A stretch of 64,000 nt of DNA from Cupriavidus sp. BIS7 (GCF_000292345.1 NZ_ALOU01000019.1:62001-126000), one strand, 5' to 3'. Shown: positions 49,979 through 58,855, numbered from the stretch's first letter. Notes: generated by a model from the sequence alone, not told the origin. Translations and numbers: made by a program.

Positions 49979-50665
49979 ATGACTCAGGATGAACTCAAGG
50001 CGCTGGTCGCGCAAGCGGCCGCCGATTATGTGAAGCAGGAAGTGCCCGAAGGTGCCGTACTCGGCGTAGGCACGGGCTCCACCGCCAATCTCTTCATTGA
50101 CGCCGTGGCGGCGTTCAAGGAACGCTTCTCCGGCGCCGTCTCTAGTTCCGAGGCCTCCACGCGCCGCCTGCAGCAGCATGGCTTCAAGGTGCTGGACCTC
50201 AATGAAGTCGACAGCATCCCGGTCTACGTGGATGGCGCCGACGAGATTGACAACTCCGGCGCGATGATCAAGGGCGGCGGCGGCGCGCTGACGCGCGAGA
50301 AGATCGTCGCCTCGGTGGCGGACTGCTTCGTCTGCATCGCCGACGGCAGCAAGCTGGTGCCGACGATGGGCAAGTTCCCGCTGCCGGTGGAGGTGATCCC
50401 GATGGCACGCGCAGCCGTGGCGCGAAGCCTGGCGGCGCTTGGCGGCCAACCGCGCCTGCGCATGACGAAGGAAGGCGGCATCTACAAGACTGACAACGGC
50501 AATGTGATTCTCGATGTTGCCGGCCTGCAGATCGACAACCCGCGTGACCTGGAGCAGCGTATCAACCAGTTGCCCGGCGTGGTAACGGTTGGCCTGTTTG
50601 CGCTGCGCGGCGCGAATGTGCTGCTGCTAGGTACCGAGCAGGGCGTGCAGCGCTCGGATTACTGA
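49979..50665 (+). CDS. rpiA: ribose-5-phosphate isomerase A
   Basis: Interconverts ribose 5-phosphate and ribulose 5-phosphate. 228 residues. [39 protein letters not shown] and [18 protein letters not shown] are the conserved phosphate and catalytic loops. ATG 49979 gives [17 protein letters not shown]; the upstream frame is unsupported. Divergent from transaldolase. Confidence 0.97.
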   Translation: MTQDELKALVAQAAADYVKQEVPEGAVLGVGTGSTANLFIDAVAAFKERFSGAVSSSEASTRRLQQHGFKVLDLNEVDSIPVYVDGADEIDNSGAMIKGGGGALTREKIVASVADCFVCIADGSKLVPTMGKFPLPVEVIPMARAAVARSLAALGGQPRLRMTKEGGIYKTDNGNVILDVAGLQIDNPRDLEQRINQLPGVVTVGLFALRGANVLLLGTEQGVQRSDY

Positions 50666-50707
50666 ACTGAGTGCCAGAAGGGCTCCGGGCCGCGCCCGGG
50701 GCTTTTG

Positions 50708-50898
50708 GAGGCCGTTTCAGAATGAAGCGAAGCAGTTCTGGCTAGGGTGAAGCAGGGATTTCGGCTCGCAAGCGAGCCGCCTGCGTAACGGCATGCGCTT
50801 GCCAGCGCATGCGCGCCCTGCAAGGGTGCGGCCGCAGACAGTACAAGTGGACCGGCCAAGGCCGCGCAACGACGCCAGAATCATTCTGAAGCGGCCTC
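50708..50898. repeat. MITE-like inverted-repeat element, copy B (long form)
   Basis: 191 bp with terminal inverted repeats GAGGCCGTTTCAG / CTGAAGCGGCCTC (12 of 13). The outer parts match copy A at 9612-9725 read on the minus strand. An extra block of about 80 bp (roughly 50746-50826) is made of nested palindromes: CGGCTCGC/GCGAGCCG, GCATGCGCT/AGCGCATGC and an outer GCAGGG/CCCTGC. The element starts 42 bp after rpiA and ends exactly at the narL-like stop codon. Confidence 0.8.
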
Positions 50899-51582
50899 TT
50901 AGGCGGTCATGCCGTGCTCTACGGCATAGACGGCCACCTGCACGCGGCTGGCGAGATTGAGCTTCTTGAGGATGTTCTGCACGTGAATCTTGACCGTGCT
51001 TTCCGCCACACCCAGGTCGCGCGCGATCATCTTGTTGCTGTCCCCTCGCACCAGCCCCTGCACGATATCGCGCTCTCGCGCGGTCAGCGGTGCGCCTTCG
51101 CTGCGCTGTAGCGGAGCGGCAGCGGGCCCTGAGGTTGCGGAGGGCGCGGAGGGTGCCGAGGGCGCCTGGAATTGCTGGACGAGCTTGGCGGTCATCGTCT
51201 CTGAAATCACCGGCTCACCGGCCGCTGCGCGCCGGATGGCGGTTGTCAGCGCTTCGGTCTCGATGTTCTTGAGCAGATAGCCGCGTGCGCCGCTGCGCAA
51301 GGCGGCTGCCAGCTCCTCGCCTTCCTCGGACACGGTCAGCACGATTACTGCACTGTCCGGCAGATCCTCCACCAGCAGTTGCAGTGCCTCCAGTCCGGAC
51401 AGCCCCGGCATGTTCAAGTCCAGCAGGATCACGTCCGGTCGATGCTGCTTGGCGCGCTTGATACCTTCCACGCCGTCGGCGGCCTCGTCGACAACTTCGA
51501 AGTCGCCCTGCTTCTGTAGCAGCGCGCGGACGCCCGAGCGGAACAGCGTGTGATCGTCGATCAGCAGGATACGGATGGTCAT
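50899..51582 (-). CDS. narL: NarL/FixJ-type response regulator
   Basis: 227 residues. The receiver domain has phosphoacceptor Asp in VILLDLNMPGLSGLE; a short Pro/Ser/Ala linker precedes a LuxR-type HTH (LTARERDIVQGLVRGDSNKMIARDLGVAESTVKIHV). Its start overlaps the stop of the sensor kinase by 4 bp. The P-box in the partner kinase supports nitrate/nitrite control; the likely targets are the nar genes here. The stop codon abuts repeat copy B. Confidence 0.92.
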   Translation of the reverse strand: MTIRILLIDDHTLFRSGVRALLQKQGDFEVVDEAADGVEGIKRAKQHRPDVILLDLNMPGLSGLEALQLLVEDLPDSAVIVLTVSEEGEELAAALRSGARGYLLKNIETEALTTAIRRAAAGEPVISETMTAKLVQQFQAPSAPSAPSATSGPAAAPLQRSEGAPLTARERDIVQGLVRGDSNKMIARDLGVAESTVKIHVQNILKKLNLASRVQVAVYAVEHGMTA

Positions 51583-53594
51583 GAGGAAAGCTCCTGTGCC
51601 GCGAGCGGCGCGGTGGTGTTTGGCGCTGATTCGCCGCGCGGCAATGTCAGTTCGATCCGGACGCCAGCGCCAGGGCTGGTGTCGATCGACAGTTGGGCGC
51701 CGAGCCGCGTGGCGCGCTCGCGCATGATGTGCAGGCCGATATGCGCGGCGTCCGACTCATCCGATTCAGCCGGATCGAAGCCTTCGCCGTCGTCCTGTAC
51801 CACGAGCCGGAAGTCGCGCCCGTGCGTCAGTGATATCGCCACATGCTCGGCCATCGCATGCTTGCGCACGTTGGAAAGCGCTTCCTGCAGGATGAACAGC
51901 ACCTGTAGCTGCTGTTCCGGCTGCAGCGGAAGTCCGTGATCGTCGATGGTCAGCGAGGCCTTGGTGCGGCACTGGCGGCGGAAACGTTCGACCGTGTCCT
52001 CCACGGCCGGCCGCATGTCGCCGGTGGTCAGCCGCGAGCGGAAGTTGTGCAGCAGTTCACGAACATCCTGGTAGCTCTCTTCAACACCGTGGCGCAGCAG
52101 CGGCACGATCTCGCGTGTCTCGGCCACGTCGTTGCGCTCGACGGCATCGCCCAGCAGTTGTACCTGGAGATTCAGGAAATTCAGGCCTTGCGCGATGCTG
52201 TCGTGCAGGCCCTGCGCCACCAGGTTGCGCTCCTCGACAACGGCAAGCTGCCGCGCACTCGCTGCAAGGCTCAGGTGCTCCAGCGCAGTGCCGAGATGCC
52301 GGGCAAGCGCTTCCAGCAGTTGCCGGTCGGACGGTGGCAGTTCGTGTGGTTCACGGAAATGCAGCGTGAACGAGCCGAGCGTGCCGCGAGGCGTGTTCAG
52401 GCTGAAGGCAGCCATGGCCCGGAAGCCCTCGCGGCCGCACGGGGATTCCTGAGAATCGGTGGACTGTCTTCCGGCCCGGCGCAGATCGGTGATTGCGATG
52501 ACGCCCGCTTCGGTGGCCATGCCGCAATGGCAGGCACTGACCGTGGTGCAGCGGATGCTGTCAGCCATCTCGTCCGATATTCCTATTGATACAAGCCGGT
52601 GAAGCTTTTTGTGTTGTGTATCAATCACTCGTACCGAGCCGCCTTCGGCATCGAACTGGCGCATCACGCGATCGAGGAAGCCGCGCGCCATTGTCTCGGC
52701 ATCGCTCGTGCGGTTCAGGAATGCGGTCACGTCATAGAGCGCTTCGAGATCCCGGTTCTGGCGCGCCAGTTCCGTGGTCTTGCTGGCCACGCGCGCTGCC
52801 AGGTCCTGATACAGCTCCTGCAGTTCGCCGGCCATGCGATTGAAACCTGCGTTGAGTGTGCCGAATTCGTCGCGCGTGGCCACTGGCAGGCGCAGCGAGA
52901 ACTCGCGGGCGGCCATGCGCTGCAGGCCATCCTGCAGCCGCAGGACCGGCAGGATGATCCACAGATAGAGCAAGCAGATCACGGCCACCGTGCCGAAGCA
53001 CGCAATGATGGCAAGGCTCGCTTGTGACAGACGCAGCAGGTCTGTCTTGCGTGCATTGTCTTGTTCGATCAGTTTCACCAGGCTGTCGGCCTGATAGACG
53101 AAGCTGGGTAACGCTTCGATGTACGCGGCAGGGCCGGCGCTACCGGGTGAGGCGACGGCCAATGGTTTCAGCCGTTGCTGCCAGTCGGCCACCACTTGAT
53201 CGAGCTTGGCACGGATGGCGGGCTCTTCCGGCAGGAACAGCGGGCGCGCCGGATTGCCGCGGCGCAACTGTGCAAGCGTGGCATCGAGCGCCGCAACTTG
53301 CGCGGCGAGGTCGTTGGGTTTGCCGTCCCGGGCCAGCGAGAGTTCGATGGCGATCCGGTTCGCGCGCATGCGCAGGCTCCCGGCGTCGTTGATTGCCGCC
53401 CCGGCGCCTTCGAGCTTCCAGGACAGGTAGAGCGTGCCGGAAATCATCCCCAGCACCACCAGCAACGCGGCGAACGAAAGCAGGATGATGCGCGTGGACA
53501 GCCGGTAGCGCAGCGGCGTCAGCCGGACGGTTTCCGGCACGTGGCCGTTGTCCGGCAGCGGGGAGGGGGTTTCTTGTGTAGTTGGGGCGGACAT
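51579..53594 (-). CDS. narX: NarX-like nitrate/nitrite sensor histidine kinase
   Basis: 671 residues. First TM helix (IILLSFAALLVVLGMISGTLYL), then INDAGSLRMRANRIA, which closely matches the nitrate-binding P-box of NarX. After the second TM (near residue 205) come HAMP, a GAF domain, HisKA_3 with phosphoacceptor His in GLHDSIAQGLNFLNL, and the ATPase N-box ILQEALSNVRKHA. ATG 53594 is chosen over the upstream start. Forms a pair with the NarL-like regulator. Confidence 0.92.
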   Translation of the reverse strand: MSAPTTQETPSPLPDNGHVPETVRLTPLRYRLSTRIILLSFAALLVVLGMISGTLYLSWKLEGAGAAINDAGSLRMRANRIAIELSLARDGKPNDLAAQVAALDATLAQLRRGNPARPLFLPEEPAIRAKLDQVVADWQQRLKPLAVASPGSAGPAAYIEALPSFVYQADSLVKLIEQDNARKTDLLRLSQASLAIIACFGTVAVICLLYLWIILPVLRLQDGLQRMAAREFSLRLPVATRDEFGTLNAGFNRMAGELQELYQDLAARVASKTTELARQNRDLEALYDVTAFLNRTSDAETMARGFLDRVMRQFDAEGGSVRVIDTQHKKLHRLVSIGISDEMADSIRCTTVSACHCGMATEAGVIAITDLRRAGRQSTDSQESPCGREGFRAMAAFSLNTPRGTLGSFTLHFREPHELPPSDRQLLEALARHLGTALEHLSLAASARQLAVVEERNLVAQGLHDSIAQGLNFLNLQVQLLGDAVERNDVAETREIVPLLRHGVEESYQDVRELLHNFRSRLTTGDMRPAVEDTVERFRRQCRTKASLTIDDHGLPLQPEQQLQVLFILQEALSNVRKHAMAEHVAISLTHGRDFRLVVQDDGEGFDPAESDESDAAHIGLHIMRERATRLGAQLSIDTSPGAGVRIELTLPRGESAPNTTAPLAAQELSS

Positions 53595-53749
53595 GGGGAC
53601 AAGGCCAGTCCGCCAGAAAGCCAATGTGGCGGGAGACGGGCGACCTTGCCGGGAATTGTGCCCGGAGGCGGGTATGGCACATCTGCTTCAGATCAAGAAA
53701 CCGCTAGAAGAGAATTTACCCGGAGGGGCGCGTCGTATTTCTGCGAGAT

Positions 53750-53763
53750 TTATTTCCGATCAA
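53750..53763. promoter_or_regulatory. partial FNR/ANR-like box
   Basis: TTATT-TCCG-ATCAA: the right half-site is perfect, the left half has two mismatches to TTGAT-N4-ATCAA. It lies 64 bp before the hemerythrin ATG, in the space shared with the divergent narX. Confidence 0.35.
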
Positions 53764-53827
53764 ATCCATGCGGTCGACATGGTCCTAGCATCGTTTCGGT
53801 ACGAATCTTCAGAATCGGAGAACCGAA

Positions 53828-54268
53828 ATGTCCAGAACCATCGAAACCCTTGTGCGCCAGCACCGTGATTGCGACAGCGCGATCGAGCAGGTTGAAGCCA
53901 GCGTGCGTGCCAAGGACTGGAACGCCGCAGCCGCCGCGTTTGCGTGCCTTGAAGCGGCCCTGCAGGGCAACTTCAATACCGAGGAACAGCGCCTGTTTCC
54001 GGCATTCGAGCAGGCAATGGGCTTCAGCAATGGTCCCACCGCCGTAATGCGGCATGAACATGACGAGGTGCGCGGGTTGCTGGACAACGCGCGTGAATGG
54101 CTGGAACTGCAGGACATCAGCGCATTGGCGGCCGAACTCGATACGCTGGTCGTGCTTCTGCAGCAGCACAACGTGAAGGAAGAGAATGTGCTGTTCCCGA
54201 TGTGCCAGGCGCAGGTGAGGGGGCTTGACGCCCTGCTGGCCGATGCAAGCCCGGGGGCCGCGACCTGA
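53828..54268 (+). CDS. hemerythrin-domain protein
   Basis: 146-residue four-helix-bundle protein with hemerythrin-type metal ligands: LVRQHRDCD near the N-terminus, FNTEEQRLFPAFE, VMRHEHDEVR and LLQQHNVKEENVLFPMC. Single-domain hemerythrins of this type bind O2 or NO through a di-iron site. RBS CGGAG precedes the ATG. Divergent from narX and followed 30 bp later by a membrane protein, it is probably linked to nitrate respiration, perhaps NO detoxification; that role is inference. Confidence 0.9.
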   Translation: MSRTIETLVRQHRDCDSAIEQVEASVRAKDWNAAAAAFACLEAALQGNFNTEEQRLFPAFEQAMGFSNGPTAVMRHEHDEVRGLLDNAREWLELQDISALAAELDTLVVLLQQHNVKEENVLFPMCQAQVRGLDALLADASPGAAT

Positions 54269-54298
54269 GCCGGAACCTGAACTCCTTCACGAAGCATC

Positions 54299-55633
54299 AT
54301 GGTGAAAGCGGTCAATCTCGATTACGCACGTGCGCCGCGTCCCGGCCTGGTTTTTGGCTGCCTGATGCCGGCGCCTTGGCTGGGCGCCGCCGCGGGATTG
54401 CTGCTGGCCCTGGGGCCGGCCGAAGCACTGCCTGACCGCTTTGCGCCGCTGGCGCTGGCGGCCGTGCATGTGCTGGCGCTGGGGATGCTGTTGCCGGTCA
54501 TGCTCGGCGCGCTATTCCAGATGATGCCGGTTGTGGCCGGGGTGTCCGTGCCTTTCGCCGGGCGCATTTCGCCGTTCGTTGCCGCTGCCGGTGCGGGCAC
54601 TGCAGTGGCACTCGCGGCGGGCTTCCTGGGTGCGGGGCCGACACCATTCCGATGGGCCGCCGCACTGGGCGGTACGTTCCTGACGCTGGCGGGCATTCTG
54701 CTGCTTTCGGCTGGCGTACGCGTGGCGGCCGTCGATGCCACCACGCGTACGCTCGCGTGGATCGGCGCACCGCTGATCGTCACGGCACTCGGCGGCGCAA
54801 CGTTGGCCGGGTTATTTGGGGGGCTTTGGACGGTGGCGCCGCATCAGGTGCTGGCGCTGCACGTGGCATGGGGCCTTGGCGGATGGCTGGCCGCACTGGT
54901 GACGGGCGTTGCTACTACCGTGTTGCCGATGTTCTGGCAGGCGGAGCGCCTTCCGGCGTGGCTTGAACGCTGTCTGCCGCTCGGGCATTGGGGATTGCTG
55001 CTGGCCTTCAGCATCGTCATGGTCGAACAGCCTGATGGCAAGGCAGCCCGCTTTGCGCTGCTGCCATGGCTGTTGTTTGCCATGCTGGTCGGCGCATACG
55101 CGCTGGCGGCGACGCTGCGCGCACGGCGTCGTCATGATCCGCAGTGGCTGCTGTGGCCCGTGGCGGCGGCCAGCCTGCTGACGGCCGCATTGTTGGCAGC
55201 CATTGAAGTGCTGGCGCCAAACGGCGTGCCTGCCGTGCTGCAGTGGTGGATCGGTGTGCTCGCGCTGGTTGGCGGTGGCGTGCTGCCCGTGAATGCGATG
55301 CTCGGCAAGATCGTGCCGTTCCTCGTCTGGCTCCATCTGCGCCGCCTGCTGCCGCCGCGTGCACGCGTACCGGCGATGCAGGTCATCATCTCGCCAGAGA
55401 AGCAGAAACAGCAGGGATGGCTGGTGCTCGCGTCCTTCGGGTTGCTGCTTGCACTGCCCGTCGCTCCGGCGTTGCTTGCAAGCGTTGCCGGTGTGCTATT
55501 TGCCGTTGCAAACGGCTGGCTGGGGGTGCAGTTGCTGAGCGCCCTGCGTTGCATGCGCGCGATGCGCAAACAGGGCGGACTGCCGCCACGCGTGGCGGCG
55601 GCAGTGGCGGAGCACGAGGCTCCGCGCGGTTAG
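54299..55633 (+). CDS. polytopic membrane protein, possibly heme-copper-oxidase/NnrS-like
   Basis: 444 residues with about 12 hydrophobic helices. Histidines within predicted helices (AAVHVLALGMLLPVMLG, HQVLALHVAWGLGGW, PLGHWGLLLAF, LVWLHLRRL) resemble heme ligand positions in subunit-I-like or NnrS-type proteins found in denitrifiers. I do not recognise a specific family. It is co-directional with the hemerythrin gene and lies in the nitrate region. A role in NO tolerance or electron transfer is a guess from context. Confidence 0.7.
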   Translation: MVKAVNLDYARAPRPGLVFGCLMPAPWLGAAAGLLLALGPAEALPDRFAPLALAAVHVLALGMLLPVMLGALFQMMPVVAGVSVPFAGRISPFVAAAGAGTAVALAAGFLGAGPTPFRWAAALGGTFLTLAGILLLSAGVRVAAVDATTRTLAWIGAPLIVTALGGATLAGLFGGLWTVAPHQVLALHVAWGLGGWLAALVTGVATTVLPMFWQAERLPAWLERCLPLGHWGLLLAFSIVMVEQPDGKAARFALLPWLLFAMLVGAYALAATLRARRRHDPQWLLWPVAAASLLTAALLAAIEVLAPNGVPAVLQWWIGVLALVGGGVLPVNAMLGKIVPFLVWLHLRRLLPPRARVPAMQVIISPEKQKQQGWLVLASFGLLLALPVAPALLASVAGVLFAVANGWLGVQLLSALRCMRAMRKQGGLPPRVAAAVAEHEAPRG

Positions 55634-55636
55634 CGA

Positions 55637-56827
55637 TCAGGTTGTGATGAGGTTGCCGACATTGCTGGTCGTGCCGGCAGCCAGGTTGTCCGGCTTCTCA
55701 CCGGTCATCAGATAGTGCATCAGGTCGGCCACGGGGCGGATGGCTTCGCCGAACGGCAGCGAACCCTTGCCCCGGAAGAACAGGCCGCGTTCCACATCGC
55801 CACGTACTGCCTGTGCAAGCTTCAGGTCGATACAGAACTGGCCGATACGCGAAACACCATCACGCAGGCCGCAAGCCTGCAGGCAGTCGAACCCTTCCAG
55901 GCAGTCGCGCGTCTTTGCACGGCGCTGCAAGCGGCTTTCCGCCGACAGGTACTTTGCCAGCCATGGTGTCAGCACGGCGCGTGCGGGCAAGCCGGCCACG
56001 CTGGTGAACTCGCGCAGCGATTCGGCTGGCGCCGTGGCCAGTACCTGCTTGAACGCCGGGTGCGCATCGCATTCCTCGGTCACGGCGAACGCCGTGCCAA
56101 CCTGCACCGCCGCGGCGCCCTTGTCCAGCCAATGCCGTATCTTCGTGTGGCTGTTCATGCCGCCGGCCAGGATCAGCGGAATGCTGCCCCACGCCAGGCC
56201 AAGCGTCCGGAACAACTCGCGGCATTCGTCCAGCACGCGCTCGAACGAGAAGCGGCCATCGCCAAGATCTTCTATCGTCGATGCTCCAAGATGGCCGCCC
56301 GCATGGGCCGGATGCTCGACCACGATGGCGTCCGGCAGCCGCCCCTTCTTCATCCATCGGCGCAGCACCAGCCCAATGCCGCGTGACTCCGACAGGATCG
56401 GAATCAACGCAACCTTGGGGTGATCGGCCGCCAGTTCCGGCAGGTCGAGCGGCAGGCCGGCTCCCATGACGATGGCGTCGGCACCGCTTTCGCAGGCTTG
56501 CCGCACGAGTTGTGCATGCGAGCCGACCGCTTTCATCACGTTCACGGCAATCAGGCCGCGCCCCTCCGAGATCTGCCGTGCCGAACGGATTTCCCGATCG
56601 AGCGCCACCAGGTTGGAAGCCTCGATGCGCGCCTTGTCGCGCGTGCCGGCGGTCTCTGCCATCAAATCTGGATGGTGGTGCCGCAGGTCGATGCTGGCGA
56701 TGGTTCCGACGCCGTTCTGCGCGGCCACGGTGCCCGCAAGCCTGTGTGCCGATATGCCGATACCCATGCCGCCCTGCACGATCGGCAGCAACCGCCGGCC
56801 TGCCAGCGTCAGCCAATGCTCTGTCAT
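55637..56827 (-). CDS. NAD(P)H-dependent flavin oxidoreductase / nitronate monooxygenase family
   Basis: FMN TIM-barrel enzyme, 396 residues. N-terminus PIVQGGMGIGISAHRLAG, FMN-binding VQVGTAFAVTEEC and the glycine-rich PLILAGGMNSHTKIR loop are typical. The family covers nitronate monooxygenases and FabK-like reductases; the specific reaction is not determinable. ATG 56827 is used and the longer frame rejected. It is the last gene after the nirJ-like gene on the minus strand, 119 bp away, with an FNR-like box in that gap, so it may have its own anaerobic promoter. Confidence 0.85.
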   Translation of the reverse strand: MTEHWLTLAGRRLLPIVQGGMGIGISAHRLAGTVAAQNGVGTIASIDLRHHHPDLMAETAGTRDKARIEASNLVALDREIRSARQISEGRGLIAVNVMKAVGSHAQLVRQACESGADAIVMGAGLPLDLPELAADHPKVALIPILSESRGIGLVLRRWMKKGRLPDAIVVEHPAHAGGHLGASTIEDLGDGRFSFERVLDECRELFRTLGLAWGSIPLILAGGMNSHTKIRHWLDKGAAAVQVGTAFAVTEECDAHPAFKQVLATAPAESLREFTSVAGLPARAVLTPWLAKYLSAESRLQRRAKTRDCLEGFDCLQACGLRDGVSRIGQFCIDLKLAQAVRGDVERGLFFRGKGSLPFGEAIRPVADLMHYLMTGEKPDNLAAGTTSNVGNLITT

Positions 56828-56892
56828 GTTGGTTTTACCTCGTACGCGTAAGTCGTGACGGGCAAGCGTGGCACATGCTGTCTGCAACACGT

Positions 56893-56906
56893 TTGTTGTA
56901 CATCAA
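56893..56906. promoter_or_regulatory. FNR/ANR-like box upstream of the flavin oxidoreductase
   Basis: TTGTT-GTAC-ATCAA, nine of ten matches to TTGAT-N4-ATCAA, 66 bp before the ATG of the gene at 55637-56827. The distance fits activation of that minus-strand gene. Confidence 0.55.
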
Positions 56907-56946
56907 TGTCCGTAAGGCAGTGTGCGATCGGCATAGGTCCAGTGGA

Positions 56947-57909
56947 CTATGAGCGCCGCGGATGTCTCGCCGCAATATCTGCGATATCAGAAAAGCGCTG
57001 CTCTCGGACATTGCCGAGCGCTTCACGCAAGCCAGTGGTGTCGGTGCGCACGTTGCCGAATGGGTCGATATTGAGAACGCCAGCGTGTTTCGTGGCCGCA
57101 CTGCGATCAATCCGTTCGCGCAGCTCCGGCAGCCGGTTCGGCATGCGCGTGATCATCCAGTACAGCAGATAGACGCGGTCCGCTGCGTGCCGGCTGGTAA
57201 CGAAGTTGCCTGCGTCGCCTTTCTGGGCCCGCTTCCAGACATGGTCGAACAGCCATTCCAGAGCGGCCAGCGTCATCTGTTGCGGCGCATTGCAGGGCAC
57301 CCCACCTTGCGGGCAGTCTGCCGGCGGGGCTTGCGTCAGGTGAAACCTGTCCACGTTTTCGCTCTCCGCCAGGGCCGCGATGGCTGGCAGTTCCGCGGCA
57401 TTGAGCGTATTCAGGGCCATGTGCATGCCCACCTGCAGTCCGGCGTTGCGTGCGGCGCCGAGTCCGCGCAACGCCCGCTGATACGCATGGCGCGAGCGCC
57501 GGATGTGATTGTGCGTGGGTTGCAGGCCTTCGATCTGAATGCCGACGTAGTCAACGCGATAGGCCGCCAGCTTGAGCGCGCTCATGGCGGTCAGGCGGCT
57601 GCCATCTGTCGAAAGCGCTACGCGCAAGCCCAGTTCGCGTGCGCGCGCGACGATCCGGAAGAAGTCGGGGCGCGTCATCGGCTCGTTTCCGGACAGGATC
57701 AGCGACCGCACGTGGGTGGCATGGAGCTGGTCGAGCAGGGACAGGGCTTCGTGCGTATCGAGTTCGCTGCCACGCGCAGGCGGCGTCGGTGCGTCCTGGC
57801 ACGGATGCCATATCACGGCGGGCCCGGCTTGGCCGCGGCGCTTGCGTGGCGCGGGTGGGATCGGCGTGCCGTCGCGCAGCGCCTCCATGAAGCGGGATAC
57901 ACGGAACAT
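56947..57909 (-). CDS. nirJ: NirJ-like protein lacking the radical SAM cysteines
   Basis: 320 residues, homologous along its length to NirJ, the radical SAM enzyme of heme d1 synthesis: MFRVSRFMEALRDGTPIPP, LILSGNEPMTRPDFF, VGIQIEGLQPTHNHIRR and GNVREQRF match NirJ segments. But where NirJ has VIWNLTRRC followed by NLxCxHC, this protein reads VIWHPCQDAPTPPARG, so the CxxxCxxC cluster ligands are missing. Only C37, C199 and C206 remain. GGEP is GNEP. Neither other frame restores the motif. It overlaps no neighbour but starts 2 bp after the previous stop. Radical chemistry by this protein is not expected; decay or a new role are both possible. Confidence 0.85.
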   Translation of the reverse strand: MFRVSRFMEALRDGTPIPPAPRKRRGQAGPAVIWHPCQDAPTPPARGSELDTHEALSLLDQLHATHVRSLILSGNEPMTRPDFFRIVARARELGLRVALSTDGSRLTAMSALKLAAYRVDYVGIQIEGLQPTHNHIRRSRHAYQRALRGLGAARNAGLQVGMHMALNTLNAAELPAIAALAESENVDRFHLTQAPPADCPQGGVPCNAPQQMTLAALEWLFDHVWKRAQKGDAGNFVTSRHAADRVYLLYWMITRMPNRLPELRERIDRSAATKHAGVLNIDPFGNVRTDTTGLREALGNVREQRFSDIADIAARHPRRS

Positions 57910-57911
57910 GA

Positions 57912-58403
57912 TCAGGCGCCTTTCCCGGGGGACAGTCGAAGACCCGTTTTCTTCAGGATGCGTGTCGACCAGAGTACGTCGCTGCTTCGGCAGGCATCGC
58001 CCAGCAATGCGGCAATCTGCGCGACGAGCGCTTGCGCCTCGTCGCGCGTGCGCGCGTGGACCATCGCAAACAGGTTGTAAGGCCAGGCCGGCGGGCGCCG
58101 GGTTCGGCGATAGCAGTGGCTGACAAACGGCAGCGCGCCGATACGTTCGCCAAGCACGTCGATGCACTGGTCGTCTACGTCCCAGACCGTCATGCCGTTG
58201 GCGCGCCAGCCCAGCGCATAGTGATTGGGCACCGCGCCGATGCGGCGTAGCGTGCCGTTGCCCTGCATCACCTGCAGCCGTGCAATGACTTCGCGCTCGT
58301 CGATACCGAGCGATGCCCCGACTGCGGCGTACGGCGCAGGCACGAGCGGCAACCCATGCTGCGTGGCGCGAATCAGTGCGAGATCGAGCGAGTCGTGGGT
58401 CAT
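57912..58403 (-). CDS. siroheme decarboxylase subunit, NirH/NirL/AhbB-like
   Basis: 163 residues, Lrp/AsnC-like fold. RRIGAVPNHYALGW is the signature of the NirH/AhbB-type subunit, after an HTH-like LGIDEREVIARLQVMQG. Pairs with the preceding gene (58400-58855), overlapping it by 4 bp. The pair removes two carboxyls from siroheme to give didecarboxysiroheme in the heme d1 and alternative heme pathways. Confidence 0.88.
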   Translation of the reverse strand: MTHDSLDLALIRATQHGLPLVPAPYAAVGASLGIDEREVIARLQVMQGNGTLRRIGAVPNHYALGWRANGMTVWDVDDQCIDVLGERIGALPFVSHCYRRTRRPPAWPYNLFAMVHARTRDEAQALVAQIAALLGDACRSSDVLWSTRILKKTGLRLSPGKGA

Positions 58404-58855
58404 GTCGGCAGGTGAAGATGGACGAAGTACTCGCGCTCCTTCGGGAATGAGAGGACTTCCACAGCGGCGGCGGCTTCGATGCGTTGCAGGGTGGGGCCGA
58501 CGTCGTCAGCGTGCGCCACGGCCAACACGAACCACAGGTTCAGATGATGCGTGCGCAGATAGTTGTGGGCGACTTCGGGGAAGGCATTGATGGCCTCGAT
58601 CACCGCTTCCAGGCGATCGGTGGGCGCGTGGCAGGCGCAGAGCATGAACTGCCCGCCGATGCGCTCGACCTGGAACAGCGGGCCGAAACGCGTCAATACG
58701 CCGGCGTTGAGCAGCGCCTGGAGTCTGGCCAGCAGCGTGGACTCGTCGGTGCCCAGTGCCAGCGCGGCGTCGGCATAAGGGCGCGGCGTCAATGGCAAGC
58801 CACGCTGCAGGGTATCGATGATGCGCCGGTCCAGATCATCGAGCGTCATGGTCAC
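58400..58855 (-). CDS. siroheme decarboxylase subunit, NirD/NirG/AhbA-like
   Basis: 151 residues, Lrp-like. TRFGPLFQVERIGG is the NirD/NirG/AhbA-type signature, following an N-terminal HTH (LGTDESTLLARLQALLNAG). GTG 58855 overlaps the nirF stop (GTGA); ATG 58849 is an alternative. Translationally coupled to both neighbours in the minus-strand operon. Confidence 0.87.
   Translation of the reverse strand: MTMTLDDLDRRIIDTLQRGLPLTPRPYADAALALGTDESTLLARLQALLNAGVLTRFGPLFQVERIGGQFMLCACHAPTDRLEAVIEAINAFPEVAHNYLRTHHLNLWFVLAVAHADDVGPTLQRIEAAAAVEVLSFPKEREYFVHLHLPT

Noticed and set aside
57551..57811. Frameshifted N-terminus of NirJ holding the missing cysteines
   Set aside because: The other frames were read; one contains DAACAWQR but no CxxxCxxC spacing and no similarity to NirJ.
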